DNA of 64,000 bases from Acanthopleuribacter pedis (lineage in GTDB: Bacteria > Acidobacteriota > Holophagae > Acanthopleuribacterales > Acanthopleuribacteraceae). A program made the translations under genes and the position numbers. The first letter of the stretch is position 1. Every line of letters begins with the position of its first letter. The stretch is taken from positions 248,001 through 312,000 of the forward strand of contig NZ_JAFREP010000008.1 of NCBI RefSeq assembly GCF_017377855.1, given 5' to 3'. This document shows positions 33,778-41,670 of this stretch, in pieces. The notes under the pieces are model-generated. The model did not search any database, was not told the DNA's origin, and saw only the letters and a program-made list of their open reading frames with translations.

Positions 33778-35460
33778 ATGGCTGAAGGTACCCGCCACGG
33801 CGGACGGCGCCACAAACGGCGCCGCGGGCAACGCGGTGACGAGGGTGGCTCTGTCTTGCGGCGTTTTCCTTTCTCGGGGTTGTCAAAAAGTTTGATTCCC
33901 TACCAAGGCGACGGTTTGGTTTGGGTCTGTGCCGCCGCAACCAGTGTGGTTCTCCTCCTGTATCTGTTGCTGTTGGGTGTGATAACCACCCGCGGTTTAT
34001 CCGCGCTTTGGGTAAAACCCGTCGTCGCCGTCAGCTTGATTGACGGCCGCAGTGTACTGGGTCACATCGAAGGAAAGACGGGCGGCGACGGCCGCTGGCG
34101 AATCTTTCGCGGCAACCGCGAGGTCTACGGCCACGAGTTCTCCTGGATTGATCCCGAGGCCGTCACCGCCGTCACCTTCCCCGAGGAAGTCACCGTATTT
34201 GAACGCGTCGAATATGGACGCGCCGTTGGTTACCTGCGCGGCATGATGCTTTCCGGCTCCGGGGAGGTGGTTCGCCTCGATCTCGAACAGTTTGCGGCGC
34301 GCCATCAGCGGCTGCTGACTGAGGAAGCAGAGGCCTTGCGTTTGCTGGGTCTCAAGATGGCCAAGATCAATCTGCGTTTGGAAGACCTTCGCCTGAAGCG
34401 ACTTAAGGCAATGGGGCGTGGCCGGGATACCCTCGCCTCCAACCAGGAAGAAGAAGAGCGCATGCGTCAAACCTACCTGGAATTGGACCGCAAACACGTG
34501 CAGTTGCTCAGTGAAATGCGCCAAAAAACCGCGGTCATTGAAACCATGGAAGGAACCCGGCTTGAGGTGCCCATGAGCGACATTTTGCGTTTTTATCAGC
34601 CGAACCAAATGAATGTTTTCGAAAAGATGGGTTTCTACCTGGTCCGGTTCTGGGCCCTCATCAGCGAGAACCCCCGTGAATCCAATACCGAGGGGGGGTT
34701 ATTTCCCGTTATTTTCGGTACCTTGCTGCTGGTGCTGCTCATGAGCGTGTTTTGTGTGCCTTTCGGCGTGGTTGCCGCCATTTACCTGCACGAATACGCG
34801 GGCGAAGGTTGGGTGCTCAATACCGTGCGGCTTGCGGTCCACAACCTCGCATCCATTCCCGGTATTGTTTATGGTATTTTCGGCCTCGGTTTTTTTGTTT
34901 ACGGGCTGGGGGGATGGATTGATCGCGCCTTTTTCCCGGAGCGTTTGCCCATCCCGACCTTTGGAACCGGCGGCGTTTTGTGGGCCGGCCTAACCATGGC
35001 CCTGCTGACCTTGCCCGTGGTCATTGTCAGCACGGAAGAAGGTTTGCGTTCGGTTCCGCGTTTCGTCAAAGACGGCTCACTCGCCTTGGGCGCAACCAAG
35101 CTGCAAACCTTGCGACGGGTGACCCTGCCGATGGCGATGCCCGGCATCATGACCGGTTTTATCCTGGCGATTACCCGCGCGGCCGGCGAAGTCGCCCCCA
35201 TCATGATTGTCGGTGTGGTTAAAATGGCACCCATGCTGCCGATTGACGACGTGTTTCCCTTTTTCCACTTTGAGCGGAAGTTTATGCATCTGGGTTTTCA
35301 TATTTACGATGCCGCTTTTCAGTCGCCCAATGTGGAAGCCGCTTTGCCGCTGGCTTACGTCACCACCACGCTCCTGCTGTTGTTGGTGTTGTCCATGAGT
35401 TTGGTGGCCATGTATTTCCGCGCCAAGTTGCGGGAACGATTTACCGAATACGTTTTTTAG
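33778..35460 (+). CDS. pstA: Phosphate ABC transporter permease with extended periplasmic domain
   Basis: 560 residues; ATG 33778 chosen because AAGGAGG lies six bases upstream, rather than TTG 33745. A very basic N-terminal tail ([13 protein letters not shown]), a membrane helix near 50-75, then about 220 residues of periplasmic domain with a long charged helix ([20 protein letters not shown]), and a C-terminal six-helix permease with EAA loop ([20 protein letters not shown]). Partner of PstC. It is longer than standard PstA (about 290). Confidence 0.9.
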   Translation: MAEGTRHGGRRHKRRRGQRGDEGGSVLRRFPFSGLSKSLIPYQGDGLVWVCAAATSVVLLLYLLLLGVITTRGLSALWVKPVVAVSLIDGRSVLGHIEGKTGGDGRWRIFRGNREVYGHEFSWIDPEAVTAVTFPEEVTVFERVEYGRAVGYLRGMMLSGSGEVVRLDLEQFAARHQRLLTEEAEALRLLGLKMAKINLRLEDLRLKRLKAMGRGRDTLASNQEEEERMRQTYLELDRKHVQLLSEMRQKTAVIETMEGTRLEVPMSDILRFYQPNQMNVFEKMGFYLVRFWALISENPRESNTEGGLFPVIFGTLLLVLLMSVFCVPFGVVAAIYLHEYAGEGWVLNTVRLAVHNLASIPGIVYGIFGLGFFVYGLGGWIDRAFFPERLPIPTFGTGGVLWAGLTMALLTLPVVIVSTEEGLRSVPRFVKDGSLALGATKLQTLRRVTLPMAMPGIMTGFILAITRAAGEVAPIMIVGVVKMAPMLPIDDVFPFFHFERKFMHLGFHIYDAAFQSPNVEAALPLAYVTTTLLLLLVLSMSLVAMYFRAKLRERFTEYVF

Positions 35461-35470
35461 GAGGTGCTGG

Positions 35471-36250
35471 ATGGTGTACCAATTGCCGGCTGATTTGCCG
35501 ATTGCCTTGAAAGTCAGCAACCTCAGCCTTTACTACGGCAACAAACAAATCCTCGACAACATCACCCTGAACATCCCCAAAAATCGGGTTACCGCCTTAA
35601 TCGGCCCTTCCGGTTGCGGGAAGTCCGCCTTGCTGCGTTGTTTCAATCGGATGAATGACTTAATCGACCGCGTGCGAACCACCGGTTCCGTCATGCTTGA
35701 GGGCCTTGAAGTGAATAAATCCTCCACCGATGTGATCGGCTTGCGGCGTCGGATCGGCATGGTGTTCCAAAAATCAAATCCCTTCCCCATGACCATCCTT
35801 GAAAATGTCGTGTACGGCCTTAAAATTGCCGGGATCAAGGATCGTGCCCTGCTGCGCGAGGCCTGTGAGCAGTGTTTGCGGGCCGCCGCCTTGTGGGACG
35901 AGGTGAAGGATCGGCTCGAGGCCAACGCGCTGTCGCTGTCCGGTGGACAGATGCAGCGATTGTGTATCGCGCGTGCGATTGCCATTAACCCCGAGGTCTT
36001 GCTTTTGGATGAACCTTGTTCCGCCTTGGACCCTATTGCAACCGCCCGAATTGAAAAACTCATACACGATTTACGTGAACGTTATACCGTAGTGGTGGTG
36101 ACCCATAACATGCAACAGGCGTCGCGGGTTGCCGACTACACCGCGTTCCTGCTGGACGGTGGCTTGGTTGAGTTCAATGAGACCGAAACCTTGTTTACCA
36201 TGCCGGATCAGACGCGCACCGAAGATTATATTACCGGACGTTTCGGTTAA
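35471..36250 (+). CDS. pstB: Phosphate ABC transporter ATP-binding protein
   Basis: 259 residues. Walker A GPSGCGKS (45-52), Q-loop [11 protein letters not shown], signature [14 protein letters not shown], Walker [14 protein letters not shown] and switch His in [16 protein letters not shown]. The PstB-specific [10 protein letters not shown] is present. Gln is replaced by Met in the usual LSGGQQQRL. AGGAGG precedes the ATG. Energises PstC/PstA. Confidence 0.95.
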   Translation: MVYQLPADLPIALKVSNLSLYYGNKQILDNITLNIPKNRVTALIGPSGCGKSALLRCFNRMNDLIDRVRTTGSVMLEGLEVNKSSTDVIGLRRRIGMVFQKSNPFPMTILENVVYGLKIAGIKDRALLREACEQCLRAAALWDEVKDRLEANALSLSGGQMQRLCIARAIAINPEVLLLDEPCSALDPIATARIEKLIHDLRERYTVVVVTHNMQQASRVADYTAFLLDGGLVEFNETETLFTMPDQTRTEDYITGRFG

Positions 36251-36309
36251 ACCGGCCGCGCACGAGTCCCGTTTAAAGACGGCACGCGTCGTCGCCTTAG
36301 GAGTCATGT

Positions 36310-36984
36310 GTGAAACTTCACTTCCACCGCGAGATCAGCTTGCTGAAGACAGAAATCGCCAAATTGGGCGGTTTGGTCGAGGATGCCATTGGCAAAGCGT
36401 TGCTTTGTTTAGAAGAAGGCGAAGATCGACTTGCCGAGGAAGTTTCGCTGGGCGACGATTATATCGACCGCTTAGAGGTTGAAATTGAAGAGCGGTGTTT
36501 GAAAATTTTGGCACTTTACCAACCGGTTGCCCGTGATCTGCGGTTTATTGTTTCCGCGCTGAAGGTGAATAACGAATTGGAACACATGGGCGATTTTGCC
36601 CAATCGATTGCCCAAAAAATTCATTATGTTCCCAAAGAGGCCGTCGAACGCAGCGGCATGAAGCTCGATGAGATGGGTCGCATTACCCAGAAAATGTTGA
36701 GCATGGCCCTTGACGCCTTGCTCAAGGAGGATGCGCAGCGTGCTCGCGAGGTGATTGAAATGGATGACATTGTCGATCAATTGCACGGTGAGCATCACCG
36801 CATCATTGCCGAAAAAATCCGCTCCCACCAAACCAAGGTCACCATGGCCGAGTTGGGTCTGTTGTCCGTTTCACGTTCGCTCGAACGGATTGCCGACCGT
36901 TCGACCTCGATTGCCCAGGACGTGATTTATTATGTTGAGGCGCGAATCGTGCGGCACCAAAGAGGTCGTGAAGTAACCACTTAG
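36310..36984 (+). CDS. phoU: Phosphate transport regulator PhoU
   Basis: 224 residues with two three-helix PhoU repeats. The metal-binding region carries D/E-rich helices (EEGEDRLAEEVSLGDDYIDR, VNNELEHMGDFAQSIAQKI, SRSLERIADRSTSIAQDVIY). It begins at GTG with AGGAG upstream. PhoU links transporter state to the phosphate two-component system; no phoBR genes lie in the window. The next 240 bases (36985-37225) show no gene. Confidence 0.93.
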   Translation: MKLHFHREISLLKTEIAKLGGLVEDAIGKALLCLEEGEDRLAEEVSLGDDYIDRLEVEIEERCLKILALYQPVARDLRFIVSALKVNNELEHMGDFAQSIAQKIHYVPKEAVERSGMKLDEMGRITQKMLSMALDALLKEDAQRAREVIEMDDIVDQLHGEHHRIIAEKIRSHQTKVTMAELGLLSVSRSLERIADRSTSIAQDVIYYVEARIVRHQRGREVTT

Positions 36985-37225
36985 ATGTCTTTTGTTGAAT
37001 CTTTTGTGTCAAAACGCCGTTTATTTTGGTCTCGGGCCTGTTTTTTGCTATGTTCCGGCGTCGGGCTCCGTAAAAAAGAACGCTATCAGGAAAATGTGAC
37101 TTAGCACAGTGAAGCGTTTAATGGAACCACCTTTTTGAAGAAAATAATGCCTTTTTCGGCCCCGCTGTGATAGCCTGCTTCACAGCCGAATCTTCTCGGC
37201 CGACCCAAAGGTTGGAGTTGATCCA

Positions 37226-37996
37226 ATGACCGTTGCCCTATCGGTTCTTTCCCTGGTGTGTTTTGCATCCCCGGTGGCTTCCCACCAATGTTCGATTACC
37301 GATTATTTTCGGGTTATTGAGGGGCAACAACCCCAAGCGTTGATTCAACTTGATGTGGCGCCTCGTTCTGAACACCATCTTGAGGCCGACCTTCGCCACC
37401 TCCATTACAACCCCGCCGATGTGAAGGCCACGGTAGAGGTGGGACTCAGTTATTTTTCCGTTTCCGAATCGCGGAACTTCGACTTTTTAGCGCGAGCCTG
37501 TGGTTTCCTTGGTGAGGCTTTGGCCAAATCGCCGGGCGACGCCGAACTGACCATGCACCTTGGTCTGGCGACAGGGGCCCGTGCGCTGGATATGAAGCCC
37601 ACTGTTTTTAAAAGGCTTAAGTTTGCTCGTGAAGGTTTTCGTTTGATGGATAAGGCCGTGGCGCTCGCGCCCGACTGTCCCAACCTTCGTTTGTTACGGG
37701 GCGGGGCGCAACTGATGGCGCACCCCATCCTGCGCCGCGGGGAAACGCTGAAACAAGACGCCGGCGCCGTGCTTGCTTTCATGAAGTCACCCTCGTTTGA
37801 GCGCCTGCCCGATTACCAGCGCGCCCGCTATCATTTGTTTGCGGGCAGCTACAGTGACCGTGGTCAAGCCGGCCGGACCGAGGCCGAGGCGCAGTGGCGT
37901 TTGGCCGCCGATTTGGGCGGCGACAGCGCCATTGCCCAAGAGGCCCAAGCGCGTTTGCTCGGGACCTTCCACTCCATGGGCTATACCGGGGATTAA
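37226..37996 (+). CDS. Exported TPR-like protein of unknown role
   Basis: 256 residues with signal peptide MTVALSVLSLVCFASPVAS. The mature part is helical with TPR/TatT-like spacing (FLGEALAKSPGDAELTMHLG, MDKAVALAPDCPNLRLLRGG), and a tail with RTEAEAQWRLAADLGGDS resembling Sel1/TPR ends. Function not recognised; a periplasmic solute-binding partner protein is one possibility. It overlaps the convergent acetyltransferase by four bases. No terminator separates the convergent genes. Confidence 0.7.
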   Translation: MTVALSVLSLVCFASPVASHQCSITDYFRVIEGQQPQALIQLDVAPRSEHHLEADLRHLHYNPADVKATVEVGLSYFSVSESRNFDFLARACGFLGEALAKSPGDAELTMHLGLATGARALDMKPTVFKRLKFAREGFRLMDKAVALAPDCPNLRLLRGGAQLMAHPILRRGETLKQDAGAVLAFMKSPSFERLPDYQRARYHLFAGSYSDRGQAGRTEAEAQWRLAADLGGDSAIAQEAQARLLGTFHSMGYTGD

Positions 37997-38475
37997 GCCT
38001 CTTCCTCGGTGGTGCGGCGCCGCAACATTGCGACATGGGGAATGCCGTCCTCGAGGTAGGTCTCGCCTTGGGCCTCGAAACCCAGATTGCGGTAGAAACG
38101 CTCGAGGTAACATTGGCCGGAGATTTTGATGTCGTGGTGGGGATAAAGCCGCTCGGTTGCTTCAAGGCCTTGTTTCATCAAGGTTTTTCCGAGCGACATA
38201 CCACGTGCTTCCGGTGCGGTGACAACCCGCCCCACGCTGGCCGCGTTCGCGTATTTGAGTCCCGGTGGAACCACCCGGAGGTATGCGACCAGCGCATCTT
38301 GATGATAACCACAAAGGTGAAAACAATCGGGATCGGCGCCGTCTGCGTCCAAATAAACACAATCCTGTTCCACCACAAAAACCCGTTCGCGCAGGATTGT
38401 AATTTGGTACAACTCGTGGACGGTTAAGTCCTCAAAAGGGATCAGCTTCCAGGTGACGTCGCTTGCCTGTTCCAT
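37993..38475 (-). CDS. ElaA-like GNAT acetyltransferase
   Basis: 160 residues matching the ElaA branch of GCN5-related acetyltransferases: DLTVHELYQITILRERVFVV, CDCVYLDADGADPDCFHLC-like region with VVEQDCVYLD, ALVAYLRVVPPGLK, and the acetyl-CoA loop GRVVTAPEARGMSLGKTLM. Substrate unknown. GAGGA lies six bases before the ATG. Its first codons overlap the 3' end of truD by 34 bases, so the two are translationally linked. Confidence 0.88.
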   Translation of the reverse strand: MEQASDVTWKLIPFEDLTVHELYQITILRERVFVVEQDCVYLDADGADPDCFHLCGYHQDALVAYLRVVPPGLKYANAASVGRVVTAPEARGMSLGKTLMKQGLEATERLYPHHDIKISGQCYLERFYRNLGFEAQGETYLEDGIPHVAMLRRRTTEEEA

Positions 38476-39467
38476 GCGGGGTCCTCACTAAAATAAACGG
38501 GTCGGCTGTAGTTGGGCCAGTGGCGCATCGGCAGCATCATTCGCGCCTGTTGCAGCAGCCAGGCTAAATAAACCGTGGCGTAAGCGCCCGATGGCAAAAC
38601 AAAGTGCCATTGTAACTGATGGTCGTCGCTTTGCGTGACGCGACAATCCTCGGCCGTGACAAACAAGGGGCGTCGTGTGCCCAAGGCCACCTTGCCGAAT
38701 TCGCGAAAGTCCTCGCTGCTTTTTCCTTGCTGCTCAAGGAACGCGGTTTCCTCGGCCGTGAGCGTGGTTTTGTAGCCGAACATCGGCCCAGAGGGGCTGA
38801 TTTCGCCCGCCTCAAAACGCGGTTCGGCTTCCTCCAGCGTCGCCTGAAAGTGGCGCTTGGCGCCCTGTTTCTGCCATAGCTCGTGTTCATCCAGCCGGAA
38901 ATCGGTGAGGCGTTTTTGCAAAAAGCGATTAAACAAAAAGGCCTGCAACACGGAAACGGCCATGGCGCGTTTTCCTTTGCTCCGCGCGCGACGTGGCCAG
39001 AAGGCATCCAGATGATCCTGGTAAACCGCGGAACCAAAGCGTTGCGGCCCGAAGAAATTGGGGAAACGGCGGGTGTGTAGCAGACGGGCGCGATCCTGTT
39101 GCGGTTGGTCACTGATCAGGGTGAGCTGAAAGTGGTTGGCCGCGACCAAGCCGGGTTTCAAGCTCTGCGCGCCGCGGCTGATGCGCAGGATTTCGTAGTT
39201 TTCGCCCCGCTGGGCGGGGGCGTTTCGCTGTTTTTCCGCGGGCCATGAGAGCCACTGGCCGGAAGTACTCAGGTGATCTTTAAGGCCCGCGTGACCGATG
39301 TGCGCCAGCGGGACACCTGTCATTTCCGAGAGTTTTTGCTTGAGCCGCTGCGTGCTGAGGCCGCGTTTTCGGAAATAAGCAAACACAAAAGGACCGCTTC
39401 CTTCCGGCGGATGGAGCAGGGTTTCGTCAACGAAAAAGGTGGATTCGGTCTGGTGAAAATGAAGCAA
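38442..39467 (-). CDS. truD: tRNA pseudouridine synthase TruD
   Basis: 341 residues starting at TTG with GGAG six bases upstream. Signature pieces of the TruD family: GLKDHLSTSGQWLS containing the catalytic Asp motif, RRFPNFFGPQRFG, FLFNRFLQKRL and the C-terminal FREFGKVALGTRRPLF. The enzyme makes pseudouridine 13 in tRNA-Glu. It is shorter at the N-terminus than E. coli TruD. No gene lies in the 150 bases upstream before the DarT region. Confidence 0.88.
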   Translation of the reverse strand: MLHFHQTESTFFVDETLLHPPEGSGPFVFAYFRKRGLSTQRLKQKLSEMTGVPLAHIGHAGLKDHLSTSGQWLSWPAEKQRNAPAQRGENYEILRISRGAQSLKPGLVAANHFQLTLISDQPQQDRARLLHTRRFPNFFGPQRFGSAVYQDHLDAFWPRRARSKGKRAMAVSVLQAFLFNRFLQKRLTDFRLDEHELWQKQGAKRHFQATLEEAEPRFEAGEISPSGPMFGYKTTLTAEETAFLEQQGKSSEDFREFGKVALGTRRPLFVTAEDCRVTQSDDHQLQWHFVLPSGAYATVYLAWLLQQARMMLPMRHWPNYSRPVYFSEDPAWNRQATSPGS

Positions 39468-39709
39468 GCAAAACTCCCGGAAAAAGGTTCCCGGGCCGAC
39501 CGGGTTAGCGAGGAATTGGAAGGGTGGGGCGCTTCTAAGGGACGTTCCAAGGCGCCATTCTCACACGGTGGTTTCAGAAATGGTACCCCGCGATTTGCGT
39601 CGGTGTTGTCTCGAATGGGCGCGTGTTGATGAAAATGCGTGGTGTAGAGGTTGACAAAATCTTCAAGAGGCATCAATTTGTGTTTAATGGTTGTGAAAAG
39701 AGGTGTGCT

Positions 39710-40351
39710 TTGCGAATCGAGAACCTCAAGCTCTACCACATTGTTCATACCGACAACTTAAAATCGATTCTTTCCGATGGTTTCCTGTGGTCGGATGCGT
39801 TGATGCAACAACGAGGTATAAAAGCAACCACGATTGGCTTCTCGAATATTAAAAGGCGTCGTCTTGAATCAAACCGACTCCGGTGTCATCCTGGGTTGTA
39901 TGTGGGAGAATGTGTGCCTTTTTATTTCTGTCCTCGCTCCGTTATGCTTTACTTGATTCATCGGGGTAACAACCTCGAACTTCCCTACAAAGGTGGGCAA
40001 CAACACATTATCCACCTAGAGGCTCGCCTCATACGCGTTGTCCGTTGGGCCAACGCCCATCAAAAACGGTGGGCCTTCACCTTTACGAATGCGGGCGCTT
40101 TCTATTTTGAGGACAGCAATAACTTGACTGATTTGGAACGCGTCGATTGGCGTGTGGTGGCCAGTTGGGATTGGTCTGATCCGCTCGTTAAAGAAGCCAA
40201 ACAAGCCGAGTTTCTTCTTGAGGGCGCATTCCCCGTTGGACTAATTGCCCGAATTGGTGTTTACAGCAAACTTGTGCGTGACCAGGTTTTGGAAATTTAC
40301 AGCCCAAGGCCTTGTCCCACGATACGCGTCATTCAGAATTGGTATTACTGA
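39710..40351 (+). CDS. darT: DarT-family DNA ADP-ribosyltransferase toxin
   Basis: 213 residues from TTG 39710, which has AGAGGTG four to five bases upstream and gives the usual family length; a GTG at 39623 would add 29 unrelated residues. Family motifs: LKLYHIVHTDNLKSILSDGF at the N-terminus, VPFYFCPRSVMLYLIHRGN, and the catalytic-loop AEFLLEGAFPVGLI with the expected Glu. DarT modifies thymidine on single-stranded DNA using NAD. It is followed after 14 bases by its antitoxin. This pair is visibly poorer in G+C than the neighbouring genes, consistent with acquisition. Confidence 0.88.
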   Translation: MRIENLKLYHIVHTDNLKSILSDGFLWSDALMQQRGIKATTIGFSNIKRRRLESNRLRCHPGLYVGECVPFYFCPRSVMLYLIHRGNNLELPYKGGQQHIIHLEARLIRVVRWANAHQKRWAFTFTNAGAFYFEDSNNLTDLERVDWRVVASWDWSDPLVKEAKQAEFLLEGAFPVGLIARIGVYSKLVRDQVLEIYSPRPCPTIRVIQNWYY

Positions 40352-40365
40352 AAGGGAGGTAGCCG

Positions 40366-41415
40366 ATGATTGAATTTAAGCATGGGGATCTCCTACGGGA
40401 AGATGTAGAGGCGTTGGTGAATACCGTGAACTGCGTCGGTGTTATGGGACGTGGTATTGCTTTGCAATTCAAGAAAGCCTTTCCCGAAAACTTTTTGGCT
40501 TATGCTGAGGCGTGTAAACAGAAAATGGTCCAGCCGGGACGCGTGTTTGTTTTTGAGACCGGGCAGTTAACCAGCCCGGCCTATTTGCTTAATTTCCCGA
40601 CCAAGCGGCATTGGCGTGGGAAGAGCCGGCTGGATGATGTAAAAGCAGGGTTGATTGATTTGGTTCAGGTTGTTAAAGAGCGGAATATTCGCTCGATTGC
40701 TGTTCCTCCGCTCGGGTGCGGATTAGGAGGTCTGGCGTGGGATGTCGTGAAAGAAGAAATTTTGAAGGCGTTTGAGCCGCTTGAGCAGGTTCGCGTCGTG
40801 ATTTTTGAGCCAAAGGGTGCACCGGCTGCCAAAGAACAGGTTAAGGCCAAGAGAGAACCGCTGATGACTCCTGGACGGGCGGCACTGGTTGTGTTGGCGG
40901 ATCGCTATTTGAGCGGACTTATGGATACATCCGTTTCACTTCTGGAACTGCATAAGCTCCTGTACTTTATGCAAGCCGCGGGTGAACCGCTCAACCTCGT
41001 TTTTAAAAAAGCAAGTTACGGCCCTTATGCTGAAAATCTTCGCCACGTGCTTAACGAAATCGAAGGCTGGTTGTTGACGGGTTGTGCGGACGGTGGAGAC
41101 AAGCCTTATAAACCTTTATGCCCAATGCCGGAAGGGATCAAATTATCTCGCCGGTTTCTTGCCGACTTACCCTCTACAGGTGGTCATGTTGCGAGGGTTT
41201 CGGACCTGGTGGCGGGATTTGAGTCTCCGTTTGGCCTAGAGCTGCTGGCAACGGTGCATTGGGTCGTGGACCGAGAGTCGGTCACCAGTCTAGAGCGCGT
41301 GATTGAGAAAACTTATAACTGGAATGAAAGGAAGCGGCGGTTTTCCGAGTACCAGATTGGTCTTGCTGCCAAAACTTTGACCGAAAAAGGTTGGATCGAA
41401 CCGCTGTCCCCATAG
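40366..41415 (+). CDS. darG: DarG macrodomain antitoxin
   Basis: 349 residues. Residues 1-155 are a macrodomain (MIEFKHGDLLREDVEALVNT, NCVGVMGRGIALQFKKAFPE, PPLGCGLGGLAWDVVKEEI) with the Lys-rich TKRHWRGKS that fits the catalytic lysine region of DarG. Residues about 165-349 are a helical domain with LLELHKLLYFMQAAGEPLN, a Panacea/DUF4065-like fold that contacts the toxin. It hydrolyses ADP-ribose from DNA and blocks DarT. GGGAGG precedes the ATG. Forms a toxin-antitoxin and probable anti-phage pair with darT. Confidence 0.9.
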   Translation: MIEFKHGDLLREDVEALVNTVNCVGVMGRGIALQFKKAFPENFLAYAEACKQKMVQPGRVFVFETGQLTSPAYLLNFPTKRHWRGKSRLDDVKAGLIDLVQVVKERNIRSIAVPPLGCGLGGLAWDVVKEEILKAFEPLEQVRVVIFEPKGAPAAKEQVKAKREPLMTPGRAALVVLADRYLSGLMDTSVSLLELHKLLYFMQAAGEPLNLVFKKASYGPYAENLRHVLNEIEGWLLTGCADGGDKPYKPLCPMPEGIKLSRRFLADLPSTGGHVARVSDLVAGFESPFGLELLATVHWVVDRESVTSLERVIEKTYNWNERKRRFSEYQIGLAAKTLTEKGWIEPLSP

Positions 41416-41421
41416 TTTTCC

Positions 41422-41466
41422 TAGCCCGCATTTCTCGCAAGGAATTCTGCTACGGGAGCCATGCGA
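41422..41466. repeat. Intergenic palindromic repeat, left arm with decayed right arm
   Basis: TAGCCCGCATTTCTCGCAAG followed by GAATTCTGCTACGGGAGCCATGCG. The left arm is almost perfect, and the right arm is barely recognisable. It lies seven bases after the darG stop. Confidence 0.65.
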
Positions 41467-41533
41467 TTACGAGGGGGCGGCCTTCCGCATTACTCGGTCG
41501 AGCCGCCTTCGCCGTAGTTCTGCTAAGCCGAGT

Positions 41534-41593
41534 GGTCGGACCCCGAAAGGTCGGACCCCGATAGGTCGGACCCCGATAGGTCGGACCCCTGTG
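41534..41593 (+). repeat. 15-bp tandem repeat, four units
   Basis: Four consecutive units of GGTCGGACCCCGATA (first unit GAAA at its end, last unit diverged), between two copies of the palindromic repeat. It lies within the 252-base gap between darG and slt, which has no gene. Confidence 0.85.
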
Positions 41594-41614
41594 CCGTCTC
41601 TCGGCCGTAACCTT

Positions 41615-41670
41615 CGTACTCACAAGGTTTTCAGCTTCTCGCGACGAATCCTTGTGAGATATGCGAGCTA
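41615..41670. repeat. Intergenic palindromic repeat, copy at the slt stop codon
   Basis: CGTACTCACAAGGTTTTCAG through CTTCTCGCGACGAATCCTTGTGAGATATGCGAGCTA, loop identical to the copy at 15423. The terminal CTA (41668-41670) is the TAG stop of slt on the minus strand. The left arm is shortened. Confidence 0.8.

Noticed and set aside
39623..39709. Longer N-terminus for DarT
   Set aside because: Family members start near the LKLYHIVHTDNL segment, and a good Shine-Dalgarno site precedes the TTG at 39710; the extension has no site and no family similarity.
41534..41593. Short CRISPR array
   Set aside because: The 15-bp units are contiguous without spacers and no cas genes are present.
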